Positions 15,122 through 22,139 of a stretch of DNA of 64,000 bases are shown here, one piece after another (the stretch's first letter is position 1; the number at the start of each line of letters is the position of its first letter). The position numbers and the translations under genes are program-made. The notes beneath the pieces were generated by a model. The model saw only the letters and a list, made by a program, of their open reading frames with translations. It did no database searches and was not told where the DNA came from. The stretch is from DATMTS01 sp035564555 (lineage in GTDB: Bacteria; Actinomycetota; Actinomycetes; Actinomycetales; Microbacteriaceae). The stretch is from assembly GCA_035564555.1 (NCBI GenBank), contig DATMTS010000106.1, forward strand, positions 62,001-126,000, read 5' to 3'.

Positions 15122-16635
15122 GCACGCGCGGGGTCGTCACGGTCGCCGCCGTCGACCTGGGCGCGACGAGCGGGCGGGTGATGCTCGCACGCGTCGGACC
15201 CCAGACGCTCGAGCTCGAGCAGGTCGCGCGTTTTCCGAACGGTCCGGTCAACGGTGACGACGGCCTGCACTGGGATTTCGACGGGCTGTACGCGAACGTG
15301 CTCGATGGGCTGGCCGCAGCGGGCCGCATCGCCGCCGAGCGCGGCGAGCGCATCGCGAGCATCGGCATCGACTCGTGGGCCGTCGATTACGGCCTGCTGG
15401 GCGACGATCGCGTACTCGGAGCGCCGTTCCACTACCGCGACTCCCGCAGCGCTGCCGCGGTGGATGCCGTGCACGCTGCGGTGCCGTTCGCGGAACTCTA
15501 TCGGGAGAACGGCCTGCAGTTCCTCCCGTTCAACACGCTCTACCAGCTCGCCGTGGACCGCGACAGCGGCCGGCTCGCCGAGGCCGACGTCCTGTTGCTC
15601 ATCCCGGACCTGTTCGCGTGGCGTCTCACGGGGGCGCGGGTCGCGGAGACGACCAACGCCTCCACCACGGGCCTTCTCGCCCTCGCGAAGGCCTCCGCTG
15701 GTCGAGCAGCGGAGACAGCGGATGACGTCGCCTGGAACGACGAGCTGATCGAGCGGTTGGGTCTGCCGCTCGGCATCCTCCCTGCGCTCGTGAGCCCGGG
15801 TACCCGTGTCGGCACGCTGTTGCCGGAGATCGCGGATGCCACCGGGCTGCCGATCGGCACCCCCGTCACCGCGGTCGGGTCGCACGACACGGCATCCGCC
15901 GTCGTCGGAGTGCCGATGACGAACCCGAACGCGGCCTACATCTCGTGCGGAACCTGGGGGCTGGTGGGCGTCGAACTCGAACGGCCGGTCGTGACCGACG
16001 CCGCACGCGATGCGAACTTCACCAACGAGGGCGGCGTCGACGGACGCGTCCGGTTTCTGCACAACGTGATGGGCCTGTGGCTTCTCAGCGAATGCCTGCG
16101 CACCTGGACGGCCGACGGCCTACCGCTCGAGTTGCCGCGGCTGCTCGCCGAAGCCGCTGACCTGCGCGACCCGGTCGCGGTGTTCGACGTCGACGACGAG
16201 CGCTTCCTCGCCCCCGGCGACATGCCCGCTCGCATCGCCGCATACTGCGCCGAGCGCGACTTGCCCGTTCCGCACGCGCCGGTGGCGTTCGCGCGCAGCA
16301 TCCTGGAATCTCTGGCGGATGCCTTCGCGCGCGCGGTGCGCGCCGCATCCGAACTCTCGGGAAAGCCCGTCGACGTCGTGCACCTGGTCGGCGGCGGCGC
16401 ACAGAACGAACTGCTCTGCCGGCTGACCGCCGCGCGATGCGGGCTCCCGGTGCTCGCCGGTCCCGTAGAGGCGACCGCGATCGGCAACGTGCTCGTGCAG
16501 GCCCGCGCGGTCGGCGCGATCGACGGCGAGCTGGAGCGGCTGCGCGAGCTCGTCGCGCGCACTCATCCACCGGTGCGATACGAACCGAGCGCGACGCGCA
16601 TCGCCCCAGGTGCGGTGTCGGCTGCATCCCTCTGA
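15118..16635 (+). CDS. rhaB: L-rhamnulokinase (FGGY family)
   Basis: A 505-residue sugar kinase of the FGGY family. The N-terminal phosphate loop is VDLGATSGRVML, the substrate region is IGIDSWAVDYGLL, the adenosine region is VGSHDTASAVVGVP and YISCGTWGLVGVEL, and the C-terminal motif is VVHLVGGGAQNELLCRLTA. It phosphorylates L-rhamnulose to rhamnulose-1-phosphate. The ATG overlaps the rhaD stop (ATGA). Unusually, about a dozen extra residues (KASAGRAAETADDV) sit between STTGLL and WNDELIERLGLP, where related kinases are shorter; the DNA there is a small palindrome (see findings). The active-site motifs are intact. Confidence 0.94.
   Translation: MSTRGVVTVAAVDLGATSGRVMLARVGPQTLELEQVARFPNGPVNGDDGLHWDFDGLYANVLDGLAAAGRIAAERGERIASIGIDSWAVDYGLLGDDRVLGAPFHYRDSRSAAAVDAVHAAVPFAELYRENGLQFLPFNTLYQLAVDRDSGRLAEADVLLLIPDLFAWRLTGARVAETTNASTTGLLALAKASAGRAAETADDVAWNDELIERLGLPLGILPALVSPGTRVGTLLPEIADATGLPIGTPVTAVGSHDTASAVVGVPMTNPNAAYISCGTWGLVGVELERPVVTDAARDANFTNEGGVDGRVRFLHNVMGLWLLSECLRTWTADGLPLELPRLLAEAADLRDPVAVFDVDDERFLAPGDMPARIAAYCAERDLPVPHAPVAFARSILESLADAFARAVRAASELSGKPVDVVHLVGGGAQNELLCRLTAARCGLPVLAGPVEATAIGNVLVQARAVGAIDGELERLRELVARTHPPVRYEPSATRIAPGAVSAASL
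15694..15713. repeat. Palindrome resembling a dispersed element, inside rhaB
   Basis: TCCGCTGGTCGAGCAGCGGA has 7-bp arms around GTCGAG and lies exactly where rhamnulokinase has extra codons. The segment CCGCTGGTCGAG resembles the end of the element copies at 39338-39371 and 61501-61538. Only a fragment is present, so relatedness is tentative. Confidence 0.45.
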
Positions 16636-16636
16636 C

Positions 16637-16702
16637 CAGGCGGTCGCACCACTCCGGGCAGGCGGTCGCGTCCCGGCGCACAGCCGGTCGCGTCCCTCTG
16701 CG
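16637..16702. repeat. Three tandem 22-nt repeats after rhaB
   Basis: CAGGCGGTCGC (16637), CAGGCGGTCGC (16659) and CAGCCGGTCGC (16681) recur with an exact 22-nt period in the 100-bp gap behind the kinase stop. The units differ in their second halves. No open frame or stable hairpin is obvious; function unknown. Confidence 0.7.
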
Positions 16703-16723
16703 CGAGCAGGGGTTCGGCCAGGG

Positions 16724-16729
16724 TAACGT
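16724..16729 (+). promoter_or_regulatory. -10 box of a leaderless transcript
   Basis: TAACGT ends 6 nt before the ATG at 16736, so transcription would start at or next to the start codon. Confidence 0.5.
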
Positions 16730-16735
16730 CGAAGC

Positions 16736-17665
16736 ATGAGCATCAGCGTGAGCCTGCCCGGAGAGACCCTGCGCGCCGTGCTCGGCGAGGTGCCGAGCAA
16801 CGTGGAACTCATCCAATGGGATTTCTCCGGACCCGCGCCCCGGGACTCGATCGATATCGTCGTTCCGCCGTACATGGGAACCATGGACCGGCTGCACCGA
16901 TTGACGGGCGTTCGCACCCGCCTGGTGCAGAGTCAGTCGATCGGCTACGACGGTGTCATCGATGCCCTGCCAGCGGGCGTCGTCTACGCCAACGCCGCGA
17001 CCGTGCACGAGACCTCGACGGCCGAGCTCACGCTCGCGTTGATTCTTGCCGCTCAGCGCGGCATTCCTGGTTACGTGCGCGCCGCAGAGCGCGGTGAGTG
17101 GGAGCCGACACGGGAGGCCAGTCTGGCCGACCGATCGGTGCTGCTGCTCGGATACGGGGGCGTCGGCAAGGCCGTCGAAGAACGCCTGCGTCCCTTCGAA
17201 GTCACGATCACCCGCGTCGCGACCAGCGCACGCGACGACGAACTCGACGGGCAGAGCGTGCACGTGCACGGTTTCGACGAACTGGACGCGCTGCTGCCCG
17301 TCGCCGACATCGTGGTGATCGGCGTGCCGCTCACGCCCGCGACCCTGGGGCTCGTCGACGACGCGTTCCTGACCCGGATGCGTGACGGTGCACTGCTGGT
17401 GAACATCGCGCGCGGCCCGGTGGCCGAAACGGGAGCGATCCTCGAACACGCCGGCCGGGGACGCTTGCGGTTCGCACTCGACGTGACCGACCCGGAGCCG
17501 CTGCCGGCGGGGCATCCGTTGTTCGCTTTGACGAACGTGCTGATCTCTCCGCACGTCGGGGGCGCGTCGACGGCAATGATGCCGCGGATGGCGCGGTTGC
17601 TGCATCGCCAGATCGATCGGATGCTCGGCGGCGAGGAACCGCTCAACGTCGTATTGCGCACCTGA
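16736..17665 (+). CDS. D-isomer-specific 2-hydroxyacid dehydrogenase family protein
   Basis: A 309-residue NAD-dependent oxidoreductase. The Rossmann domain begins with LLLGYGGVGKAVEERL (GxGxxG near residues 139-144). VNIARGPV carries the substrate-binding Arg, DVTDPEPLPAGHPLF is the family Asp/Glu region, and SPHVGGAS holds the catalytic His. Members reduce 2-keto acids or oxidise D-2-hydroxyacids such as glycerate, lactate or glyoxylate. The first 100 residues are shorter than usual but complete. There is no ribosome site; a TAACGT box 6 nt upstream suggests leaderless expression, separate from the rhamnose operon. A link to lactate metabolism is possible but not shown. Confidence 0.88.
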   Translation: MSISVSLPGETLRAVLGEVPSNVELIQWDFSGPAPRDSIDIVVPPYMGTMDRLHRLTGVRTRLVQSQSIGYDGVIDALPAGVVYANAATVHETSTAELTLALILAAQRGIPGYVRAAERGEWEPTREASLADRSVLLLGYGGVGKAVEERLRPFEVTITRVATSARDDELDGQSVHVHGFDELDALLPVADIVVIGVPLTPATLGLVDDAFLTRMRDGALLVNIARGPVAETGAILEHAGRGRLRFALDVTDPEPLPAGHPLFALTNVLISPHVGGASTAMMPRMARLLHRQIDRMLGGEEPLNVVLRT

Positions 17666-17687
17666 GGCCGCGCCGCTGCGGAATGAG

Positions 17688-17760
17688 TGCCGTGAAGGCG
17701 GCGTGCCGTAAGGCGCGCGCCGTGAAGCGGCGTGCCGTGAAGCGGCGTGCCGTGAAGCGG
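17688..17760. repeat. Tandem 15-nt repeats GCCGTGAAGCGGCGT
   Basis: Two full copies (17719-17733, 17734-17748) and a 12-nt partial copy (17749-17760) of GCCGTGAAGCGGCGT follow two degenerate 16-nt versions starting at 17688. They occupy most of the gap between the dehydrogenase and the regulator. The period equals five codons, but no plausible gene covers them. Confidence 0.75.
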
Positions 17761-17853
17761 CTCAGCCGATCAGACCGGGTCCCGGGCGACGCCTGCTCGG
17801 GTCTCGCTGCGCCCTCGGCCCGAGGGTCTGTACTCGAATTCGTGGGTATAGGC

Positions 17854-17868
17854 TGTGGTCTGACCACA
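17854..17868. promoter_or_regulatory. FadR/LldR-type operator
   Basis: TGTGGTCTGACCACA is a perfect 7-1-7 palindrome. Its core TGGTCTGACCA matches operators known for LldR-type FadR-family regulators of lactate genes. It lies 24 nt before the regulator start codon and close to a TATAGG box (17847-17852), consistent with autoregulation and lactate control of the regulator-lldD pair. Confidence 0.8.
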
Positions 17869-17891
17869 CGCGAATCGGCACCGGGAGCTCC

Positions 17892-19043
17892 ATGATCAGC
17901 GATGATGGCGCTGCGCCCCTCGCGGCGCTCGCCGACGCCGCGCTCGCCGACTCTGCGCTCGCCGACGCCGCCCTGCGCCACATCTCGCGCCCTGCGCCAG
18001 AAGTTCTGGCGCAGGGCGAGCAAAGTGGCGCACAGGACGGACCCGAGGACCGCCACGCACCCGACGAACAGGATGCGCCCGAGCACGACCATGTACCCGA
18101 GGGCCACCGCGCACCCGACGAACACCACGGACCCGAGGGCCACCGCGCACCCGACGAACACCGCGCACCGGACGCGCGCCGGGCCTGGGAAGTCGTGCTC
18201 CAGTCGATCGAGGCCGACCTGCTCGACGGGCGCCTTCGACCCGGCGACCACCTGCCGCCCGAGCGACAACTGGCATCAGATCTCGGGGTCGGGCGTTCCA
18301 GTGTTCGCGAAGCGGTACGCGTGCTCGAGGTCCTCGGGCTTGTGCGCACTGCTACCGGGTCCGGCCCGACCGCGGGCGCGATCATCGTCGCGACGCCGCG
18401 CGGCGGGATGAGCGCTCTCATGCGCCTGCAGGTCGCCGCGCAGGGTTTCGCTGTCGCCGACGTCGTGAAGACCCGTCTCGTACTCGAGGCGTCCGTGGCA
18501 TCGGATCTCGCCGCGGCCAGCGCGACCGCCGACGTCCGTGCCGACGTCTCCCTCCCCGCTTCAGGAATCCCGTTCTCGCGATCCGGGCCGCAAAATGCGG
18601 CCGTCACCGCAAGAACTGGATCGGGATTGGCCGGGGTGACCGATCGGTTGACGCCCGCGCGCCAACTGCTTGACGCCATGGATTCCCCCGACCTGACCGC
18701 GGCCGAGTTCCTCGCGCTCGACGCGCAATTCCACGTGTCTCTGGCCGAGGCATCCGGCAACCAGGTGGTCGCGGCGATGATGGCCGGCCTGCGCAACGCC
18801 ATCGAGAGCTACGTACTCTCCGCGTCGGCCAACCTGACGTCGTGGCCGACGACGTGCGCCCGGCTGCGGACCGAGCACCGCGGCATCCTCGCCTCGATCG
18901 ACGACAGGGACGCCGCGGATGCCGTCACCCGGGTCAGAGCGCACATCACCGGCTACTACGCGCAGTCCCAGCTCGCGCCCGCAGCCACGCCCACGCCCAC
19001 GCTCGCGCCCACGCCCACGTCCCCCGCGCACGACCGCCACTGA
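17892..19043 (+). CDS. FadR-subfamily GntR regulator with repeat-rich extension, probably lactate-responsive
   Basis: A 383-residue regulator, far longer than the usual 220-260. The winged helix (about 103-165) shows [22 protein letters not shown] and [15 protein letters not shown]; a C-terminal FCD ligand domain follows ([22 protein letters not shown]). Two abnormal segments exist. The first is an N-terminal extension of about 95 residues with ALADxAL repeats and 12-residue repeats ([12 protein letters not shown]). The second is about 35 extra residues near 220-255 inside the FCD domain. Both coincide with DNA palindromes or repeats. The ATG at 17892 has GGGAG 5 nt upstream and sits just after the operator, supporting the long form. 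Location before lldD suggests an LldR role. Confidence 0.82.
   Translation: MISDDGAAPLAALADAALADSALADAALRHISRPAPEVLAQGEQSGAQDGPEDRHAPDEQDAPEHDHVPEGHRAPDEHHGPEGHRAPDEHRAPDARRAWEVVLQSIEADLLDGRLRPGDHLPPERQLASDLGVGRSSVREAVRVLEVLGLVRTATGSGPTAGAIIVATPRGGMSALMRLQVAAQGFAVADVVKTRLVLEASVASDLAAASATADVRADVSLPASGIPFSRSGPQNAAVTARTGSGLAGVTDRLTPARQLLDAMDSPDLTAAEFLALDAQFHVSLAEASGNQVVAAMMAGLRNAIESYVLSASANLTSWPTTCARLRTEHRGILASIDDRDAADAVTRVRAHITGYYAQSQLAPAATPTPTLAPTPTSPAHDRH
17974..18013. repeat. Dispersed palindromic element copy inside the GntR gene
   Basis: These 40 nt, read on the minus strand, match 33 of 40 positions of the intergenic copy at 59142-59181. The central part (17988-18018) is a perfect 15-bp inverted repeat, CGCCCTGCGCCAGAA and its complement with one G between. 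It is in frame in the regulator's N-terminal extension, encoding part of [14 protein letters not shown]. Confidence 0.75.
18041..18162. repeat. In-frame 36-nt repeats in the GntR extension
   Basis: A 32-nt stretch beginning ACCCGAGGGCCACCGCGCAC occurs at 18095-18126 and again at 18131-18162, a 36-nt period, with a degenerate copy from 18041. It encodes 12-residue repeats of the type [12 protein letters not shown], rich in His, Pro and acidic residues. Confidence 0.8.
18573..18615. repeat. Imperfect hairpin inside the FCD-domain coding region
   Basis: Two 20-nt arms (18573-18592 and 18596-18615) pair at 15 positions around an AAA loop; the innermost seven pairs (GGCCGCA/TGCGGCC) are perfect. 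The hairpin coincides with the stretch [20 protein letters not shown] that interrupts an otherwise regular FCD helix pair, which suggests an in-frame insertion. Confidence 0.6.
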
Positions 19044-19071
19044 CCAGCACGCAGAAGAACAGGAACACGAG

Positions 19072-20346
19072 ATGGTTGAAAGACGATTTCCCAAGGTGCG
19101 CGACCTCGCGCCGCTCATGCAGTTCAAGAAGCCGGAACTGAGCGCGAAGAAGCGCCGCCTCGACGCCGCCTACACGATCTACGACCTGCGCGCCATCGCG
19201 AAGCGCGTCACGCCGAAGGCGCCGTTCGACTACACCGACGGATCGGCCGAAGCCGAGCTCAGCCTGGGCCGCGCCCGCCAGGCGTTCGAAGACATCCAGT
19301 TCAATCCCGCGATCCTGCGCGACGTCTCCCGGCTCGACACCACGCGCGAGGTGCTCGGCGGTCCGACAGCGTTGCCGTTCGGGATCGCTCCGACCGGATT
19401 CACCCGCATGATGCAGACCGAGGGCGAGATCGCCGGCGCCTCGGCCGCCGCGGCGGCAGGCATCCCGTTCTCCCTCTCGACGATGGGCACGGCATCCATC
19501 GAAGACGTGAAGGCGGCCAACCCGAACGGGCGCAACTGGTTCCAGCTCTACATGTGGAAGGATCGCGACCGTTCGATGGCCCTGGTCGAACGCGCGGCGA
19601 AGGCCGGCTTCGACACGCTCCTGGTCACGGTCGACGTTCCGGTCGCCGGCGCCAGGCTGCGCGACAGCCGTAACGGCATGACGATTCCGCCGTCGCTGAC
19701 ACCGAAGACCGTGATCAACGCGCTGCCGCGAGCGAAGTGGTGGATCGACTTCCTCACGACCGAGCCACTGGCATTCGCCTCGCTCGACCGCTGGTCGGGC
19801 ACGGTCGCCGCGCTGCTGGACTCGATGTTCGACCCCACCGTGACGTTCGAGGACCTCGCCTGGATCAAGGATCAGTGGCCCGGCAAGCTTGTGGTCAAGG
19901 GCGTGCAGAATATCGAGGATTCCCGCACCCTCGCCTCGATGGGTGTCGACGGCATCATCCTGTCGAACCACGGCGGCCGCCAGCTCGATCGGGCGCCGAT
20001 CCCGTTCCACCTGCTGCCCGCGGTGGCACGCGAGGTCGGACGCGACACTGAGGTGCTGCTCGACACGGGCATCATGTCCGGAGCCGACATCGTCGCCTCG
20101 ATCGCGCTCGGCGCACGCTTCACCCTCGTCGGCCGCGCCTACCTGTACGGACTGATGGCCGGCGGCCGCGAAGGCGTCGATCGCGCCATCTGGATCCTGC
20201 GCACCCAACTGGAACGCACCATGCGGCTGCTCGGGGTCGCCTCGCTCGATGAGCTGAACCCGTCGCACGTCACCCAGCTGGCGCGGCTCGTTCCGGTGTC
20301 GCCGTCGGCGACGGATGCCGCTGCTTCCGCGCCGCGCGGCCGCTGA
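19072..20346 (+). CDS. lldD: FMN-dependent L-lactate dehydrogenase (alpha-hydroxy-acid oxidase family)
   Basis: A 424-residue flavoprotein. Motifs in order are [82 protein letters not shown] and [12 protein letters not shown], with catalytic His300 in the last. It oxidises L-lactate to pyruvate, passing electrons to quinone at the membrane face. The start ATG at 19072 follows AGGA by 8 nt and lies 28 nt behind the regulator, so both form one transcript under the TGGTCTGACCA operator. In this window it can complete rhamnose degradation by consuming lactate from the rhaD fusion. A C-terminal tail of about 20 residues is extra. Confidence 0.93.
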   Translation: MVERRFPKVRDLAPLMQFKKPELSAKKRRLDAAYTIYDLRAIAKRVTPKAPFDYTDGSAEAELSLGRARQAFEDIQFNPAILRDVSRLDTTREVLGGPTALPFGIAPTGFTRMMQTEGEIAGASAAAAAGIPFSLSTMGTASIEDVKAANPNGRNWFQLYMWKDRDRSMALVERAAKAGFDTLLVTVDVPVAGARLRDSRNGMTIPPSLTPKTVINALPRAKWWIDFLTTEPLAFASLDRWSGTVAALLDSMFDPTVTFEDLAWIKDQWPGKLVVKGVQNIEDSRTLASMGVDGIILSNHGGRQLDRAPIPFHLLPAVAREVGRDTEVLLDTGIMSGADIVASIALGARFTLVGRAYLYGLMAGGREGVDRAIWILRTQLERTMRLLGVASLDELNPSHVTQLARLVPVSPSATDAAASAPRGR

Positions 20347-20403
20347 CGCCGCACGCCTGCGCCCGTGACGCGGACGCCCATATCGTGATCGGCGCCTGAC
20401 CTG

Positions 20404-20480
20404 CGGTATCGAAATCAGGTGACACGCCCCGTCGGCTGGATAATCCGGTCGAGCGCGCGTGTCACCTGATTTCGATACCG
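20404..20480. repeat. Perfect 24-bp inverted repeat with structured loop
   Basis: CGGTATCGAAATCAGGTGACACGC-type arms at 20404-20427 and 20457-20480 are exact complements. The 29-nt loop contains its own palindrome (20433-20451, core GGATAATCC). No T-run follows, so it is not a classical terminator, though it lies just behind lldD. The symmetry is far beyond chance and suggests a mobile palindromic element or a protein-binding site. Confidence 0.85.
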
Positions 20481-20576
20481 GTCCGGCCGCGCGCGCTGGC
20501 TGGCCGGTCTGGCAGCGCGCGGGCGACGGCTGTGGAGGTTCGCTGTGTTCGGCACGATGCAGGAGGCGCTTGCGCC

Positions 20577-20604
20577 TGAACTTTTTGCAGCCGCACCTCG
20601 TGTA
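20577..20604 (+). promoter_or_regulatory. ECF (SigL-like) promoter of the sigma/anti-sigma operon
   Basis: TGAACT (20577-20582), 16 nt, then CGTGTA (20599-20604). This resembles the promoter consensus reported for SigL-type ECF factors (TGAAC with CGTGTA-like -10). It stands 41 nt before the sigma gene start, indicating autoregulation. Confidence 0.7.
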
Positions 20605-20644
20605 CCGGGTGTAGGACAGGACCGAGCGAGCACAGGAGGTGAGC

Positions 20645-21151
20645 ATGCCCGACGACGAGGAGACCCTGCTGCGTGCGCTGCACGACGAGCATGCCGGCCC
20701 GCTCTGGCGCTACGTCGTTCGTCTGACCGGAGATCGCGCCCTCGCTGAAGACATCGTGCAGGAGACGCTGTTGCGCGCCTGGCGCAGGCCGAAGGTGCTC
20801 GATCAGAGCGAGTCGTCCGCCCGTGCCTGGCTGTTCACCGTGGCGCGCAACCTCGTGATCGACGGCACTCGCAGCGCCCGCAGCATCCACGAGGTCGGCG
20901 TCGACAGCCTGCCGGAACGTATCACCGCCGACGAGACCGATTCCCTGCTTGACTCGTGGCTCGTCTCGGATGCTCTCGCCGGGCTCTCCTACGAGCATCG
21001 CGCCGTCGTGGTGCACGCGTACTACGGCGGACGCTCGATCGCCGAGATCGCCCGCGAACTGCAGATCCCGGAGGGCACCGTGAAGTCGCGCCTGCACTAC
21101 GGGCTGCGCGCGCTCCGCTTGGCCCTGCAAGAGAAGGGAGTCACGCGATGA
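20645..21151 (+). CDS. ECF RNA polymerase sigma factor (SigL/SigK type)
   Basis: A 168-residue group IV sigma factor. Region 2 covers about residues 20-85 (GDRALAEDIVQETLLRAWRR, ARAWLFTVARNLVIDGTRS). Region 4 covers about 105-160 (YEHRAVVVHAYYGGRSIAEI, then PEGTVKSRLHYGLRALRLAL). The ATG at 20645 has AGGAGG 5 nt upstream; a GTG at 20639 overlaps this site. Its stop overlaps the anti-sigma start (ATGA). It would direct transcription from TGAAC/CGTGTA promoters, including its own. The regulon is not visible here. Confidence 0.93.
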   Translation: MPDDEETLLRALHDEHAGPLWRYVVRLTGDRALAEDIVQETLLRAWRRPKVLDQSESSARAWLFTVARNLVIDGTRSARSIHEVGVDSLPERITADETDSLLDSWLVSDALAGLSYEHRAVVVHAYYGGRSIAEIARELQIPEGTVKSRLHYGLRALRLALQEKGVTR

Positions 21152-21933
21152 GCGATCACGAACGCTATGCCGAATGGGATGCCGCCTATGTGTTGGGCGC
21201 GCTCGGCGCCGCCGACCGGCGCGAGTTCGAGGATCATTCGGCCGGATGCCCGGACTGCCGTTCCGCCGTCGCCGAGCTCGCCGGGGTGCCTGGACTTCTC
21301 GGGGCGCTTTCGGCGGCCGATGCCTTCGCCATGCTGGAGGTGGCGGCACCGGGAGCGAGTGCAGCAGGCGGCGAGGTCGTGACCCCGGCCACGTCGATCG
21401 AGGCGGTCAGGCACGCCCCGGCCGCCGAGCCGACCTCACGCATCCCGCCTCCGTCCGACCTGCTCGCCCGCTTGCACGCACGCGTCACGCGCGCGCGGCG
21501 CATCCGATCCTGGACGGTCGGCTCCCTGACCGTCGCTCTCGCAGCGGCCGCCGCAGTCGTCGGGCTGGTGCTGCCCGGTGCGATCGATGCCGTGCAGCAT
21601 CCCGCCGTCGCCGTGAGCCTGCAACAGACCATGCCCGGGCCCGTGAGCGCGAGCGTGCGACTGACGAGCCTGCCCTGGGGAACGAGCATTTCTATGACGT
21701 GCACCTACCATGGCGCCGTGGCCACCTACCCCGGCTACCCGATCGACTACCGGTATGGGCTCTATGTCGTCGACCGCGCCGGCACGACGACCCGCGTCTC
21801 GACCTGGACCGCCCTTCCCGATCGCACGATCACGACCGAGGGATCGACCGCGACACCGGCTGCGCAACTCGTGCGCATCGAGTTGCGCGACCTGGACACC
21901 GGCACCGTGCTGCTCTCACGACAGCTCGGCTGA
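21148..21933 (+). CDS. Zinc-finger anti-sigma factor (RslA/RskA type)
   Basis: A 261-residue membrane protein translationally coupled to the sigma gene. The cytoplasmic N-terminus has the zinc-binding HSAGCPDC motif (HxxxCxxC, near residue 30). A single transmembrane helix follows near 125-145 (SWTVGSLTVALAAAAAVVGL). The extracytoplasmic domain (SLPWGTSISMTCTYHG, YRYGLYVVDRAGTTTRVSTW) resembles the C-terminal domain of actinobacterial anti-sigma-L/K proteins. It should hold the sigma factor inactive until an envelope or redox signal triggers release or proteolysis. The nature of the signal is not deducible. Confidence 0.9.
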   Translation: MSDHERYAEWDAAYVLGALGAADRREFEDHSAGCPDCRSAVAELAGVPGLLGALSAADAFAMLEVAAPGASAAGGEVVTPATSIEAVRHAPAAEPTSRIPPPSDLLARLHARVTRARRIRSWTVGSLTVALAAAAAVVGLVLPGAIDAVQHPAVAVSLQQTMPGPVSASVRLTSLPWGTSISMTCTYHGAVATYPGYPIDYRYGLYVVDRAGTTTRVSTWTALPDRTITTEGSTATPAAQLVRIELRDLDTGTVLLSRQLG

Positions 21934-22069
21934 GGCCGACCGGCACCCGAGCGAACCGTGTTCGCGGGATGCTCGATGGGCGCCCGACAACGATGTCGAT
22001 GCGTGGATGTGACCGCGCTCCAACACACGTTGGGGTGTGCAGCCAGGCGCTGATTGAGATTTCGCGTCG

Positions 22070-22099
22070 TTGACTTGTCTTGCGGACATCGCGTATGGT
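22070..22099 (+). promoter_or_regulatory. Promoter of the GH32 gene
   Basis: TTGACT (22070-22075), an 18-nt spacer, then TATGGT (22094-22099). An exact LacI-type palindrome begins 6 nt further on, over the expected transcription start. Confidence 0.65.
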
Positions 22100-22104
22100 C
22101 CGAC

Positions 22105-22122
22105 GTTGACATCGTTGTCAAC
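22105..22122. promoter_or_regulatory. LacI-type operator before the fructanase gene
   Basis: GTTGACATCGTTGTCAAC consists of exact 7-nt arms (GTTGACA/TGTCAAC) around TCGT. It is close to TTGACAACGTTGTCAA-like sites of sucrose and fructan LacI repressors. No lacI gene is adjacent, so regulation is probably in trans. Confidence 0.75.
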
Positions 22123-22139
22123 ACGAGAGGCGAGAATCA

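Noticed and set aside
17643..18269. 208-codon minus-strand frame opposite the gntR start
   Set aside because: Its repetitive [13 protein letters not shown] translation arises from the DNA repeats; the plus strand has the ribosome site, operator and domain.
20404..20480. Simple intrinsic terminator of lldD
   Set aside because: No T-run follows and the 24-bp arms with 29-nt loop exceed normal terminators, so it is listed as an inverted repeat.
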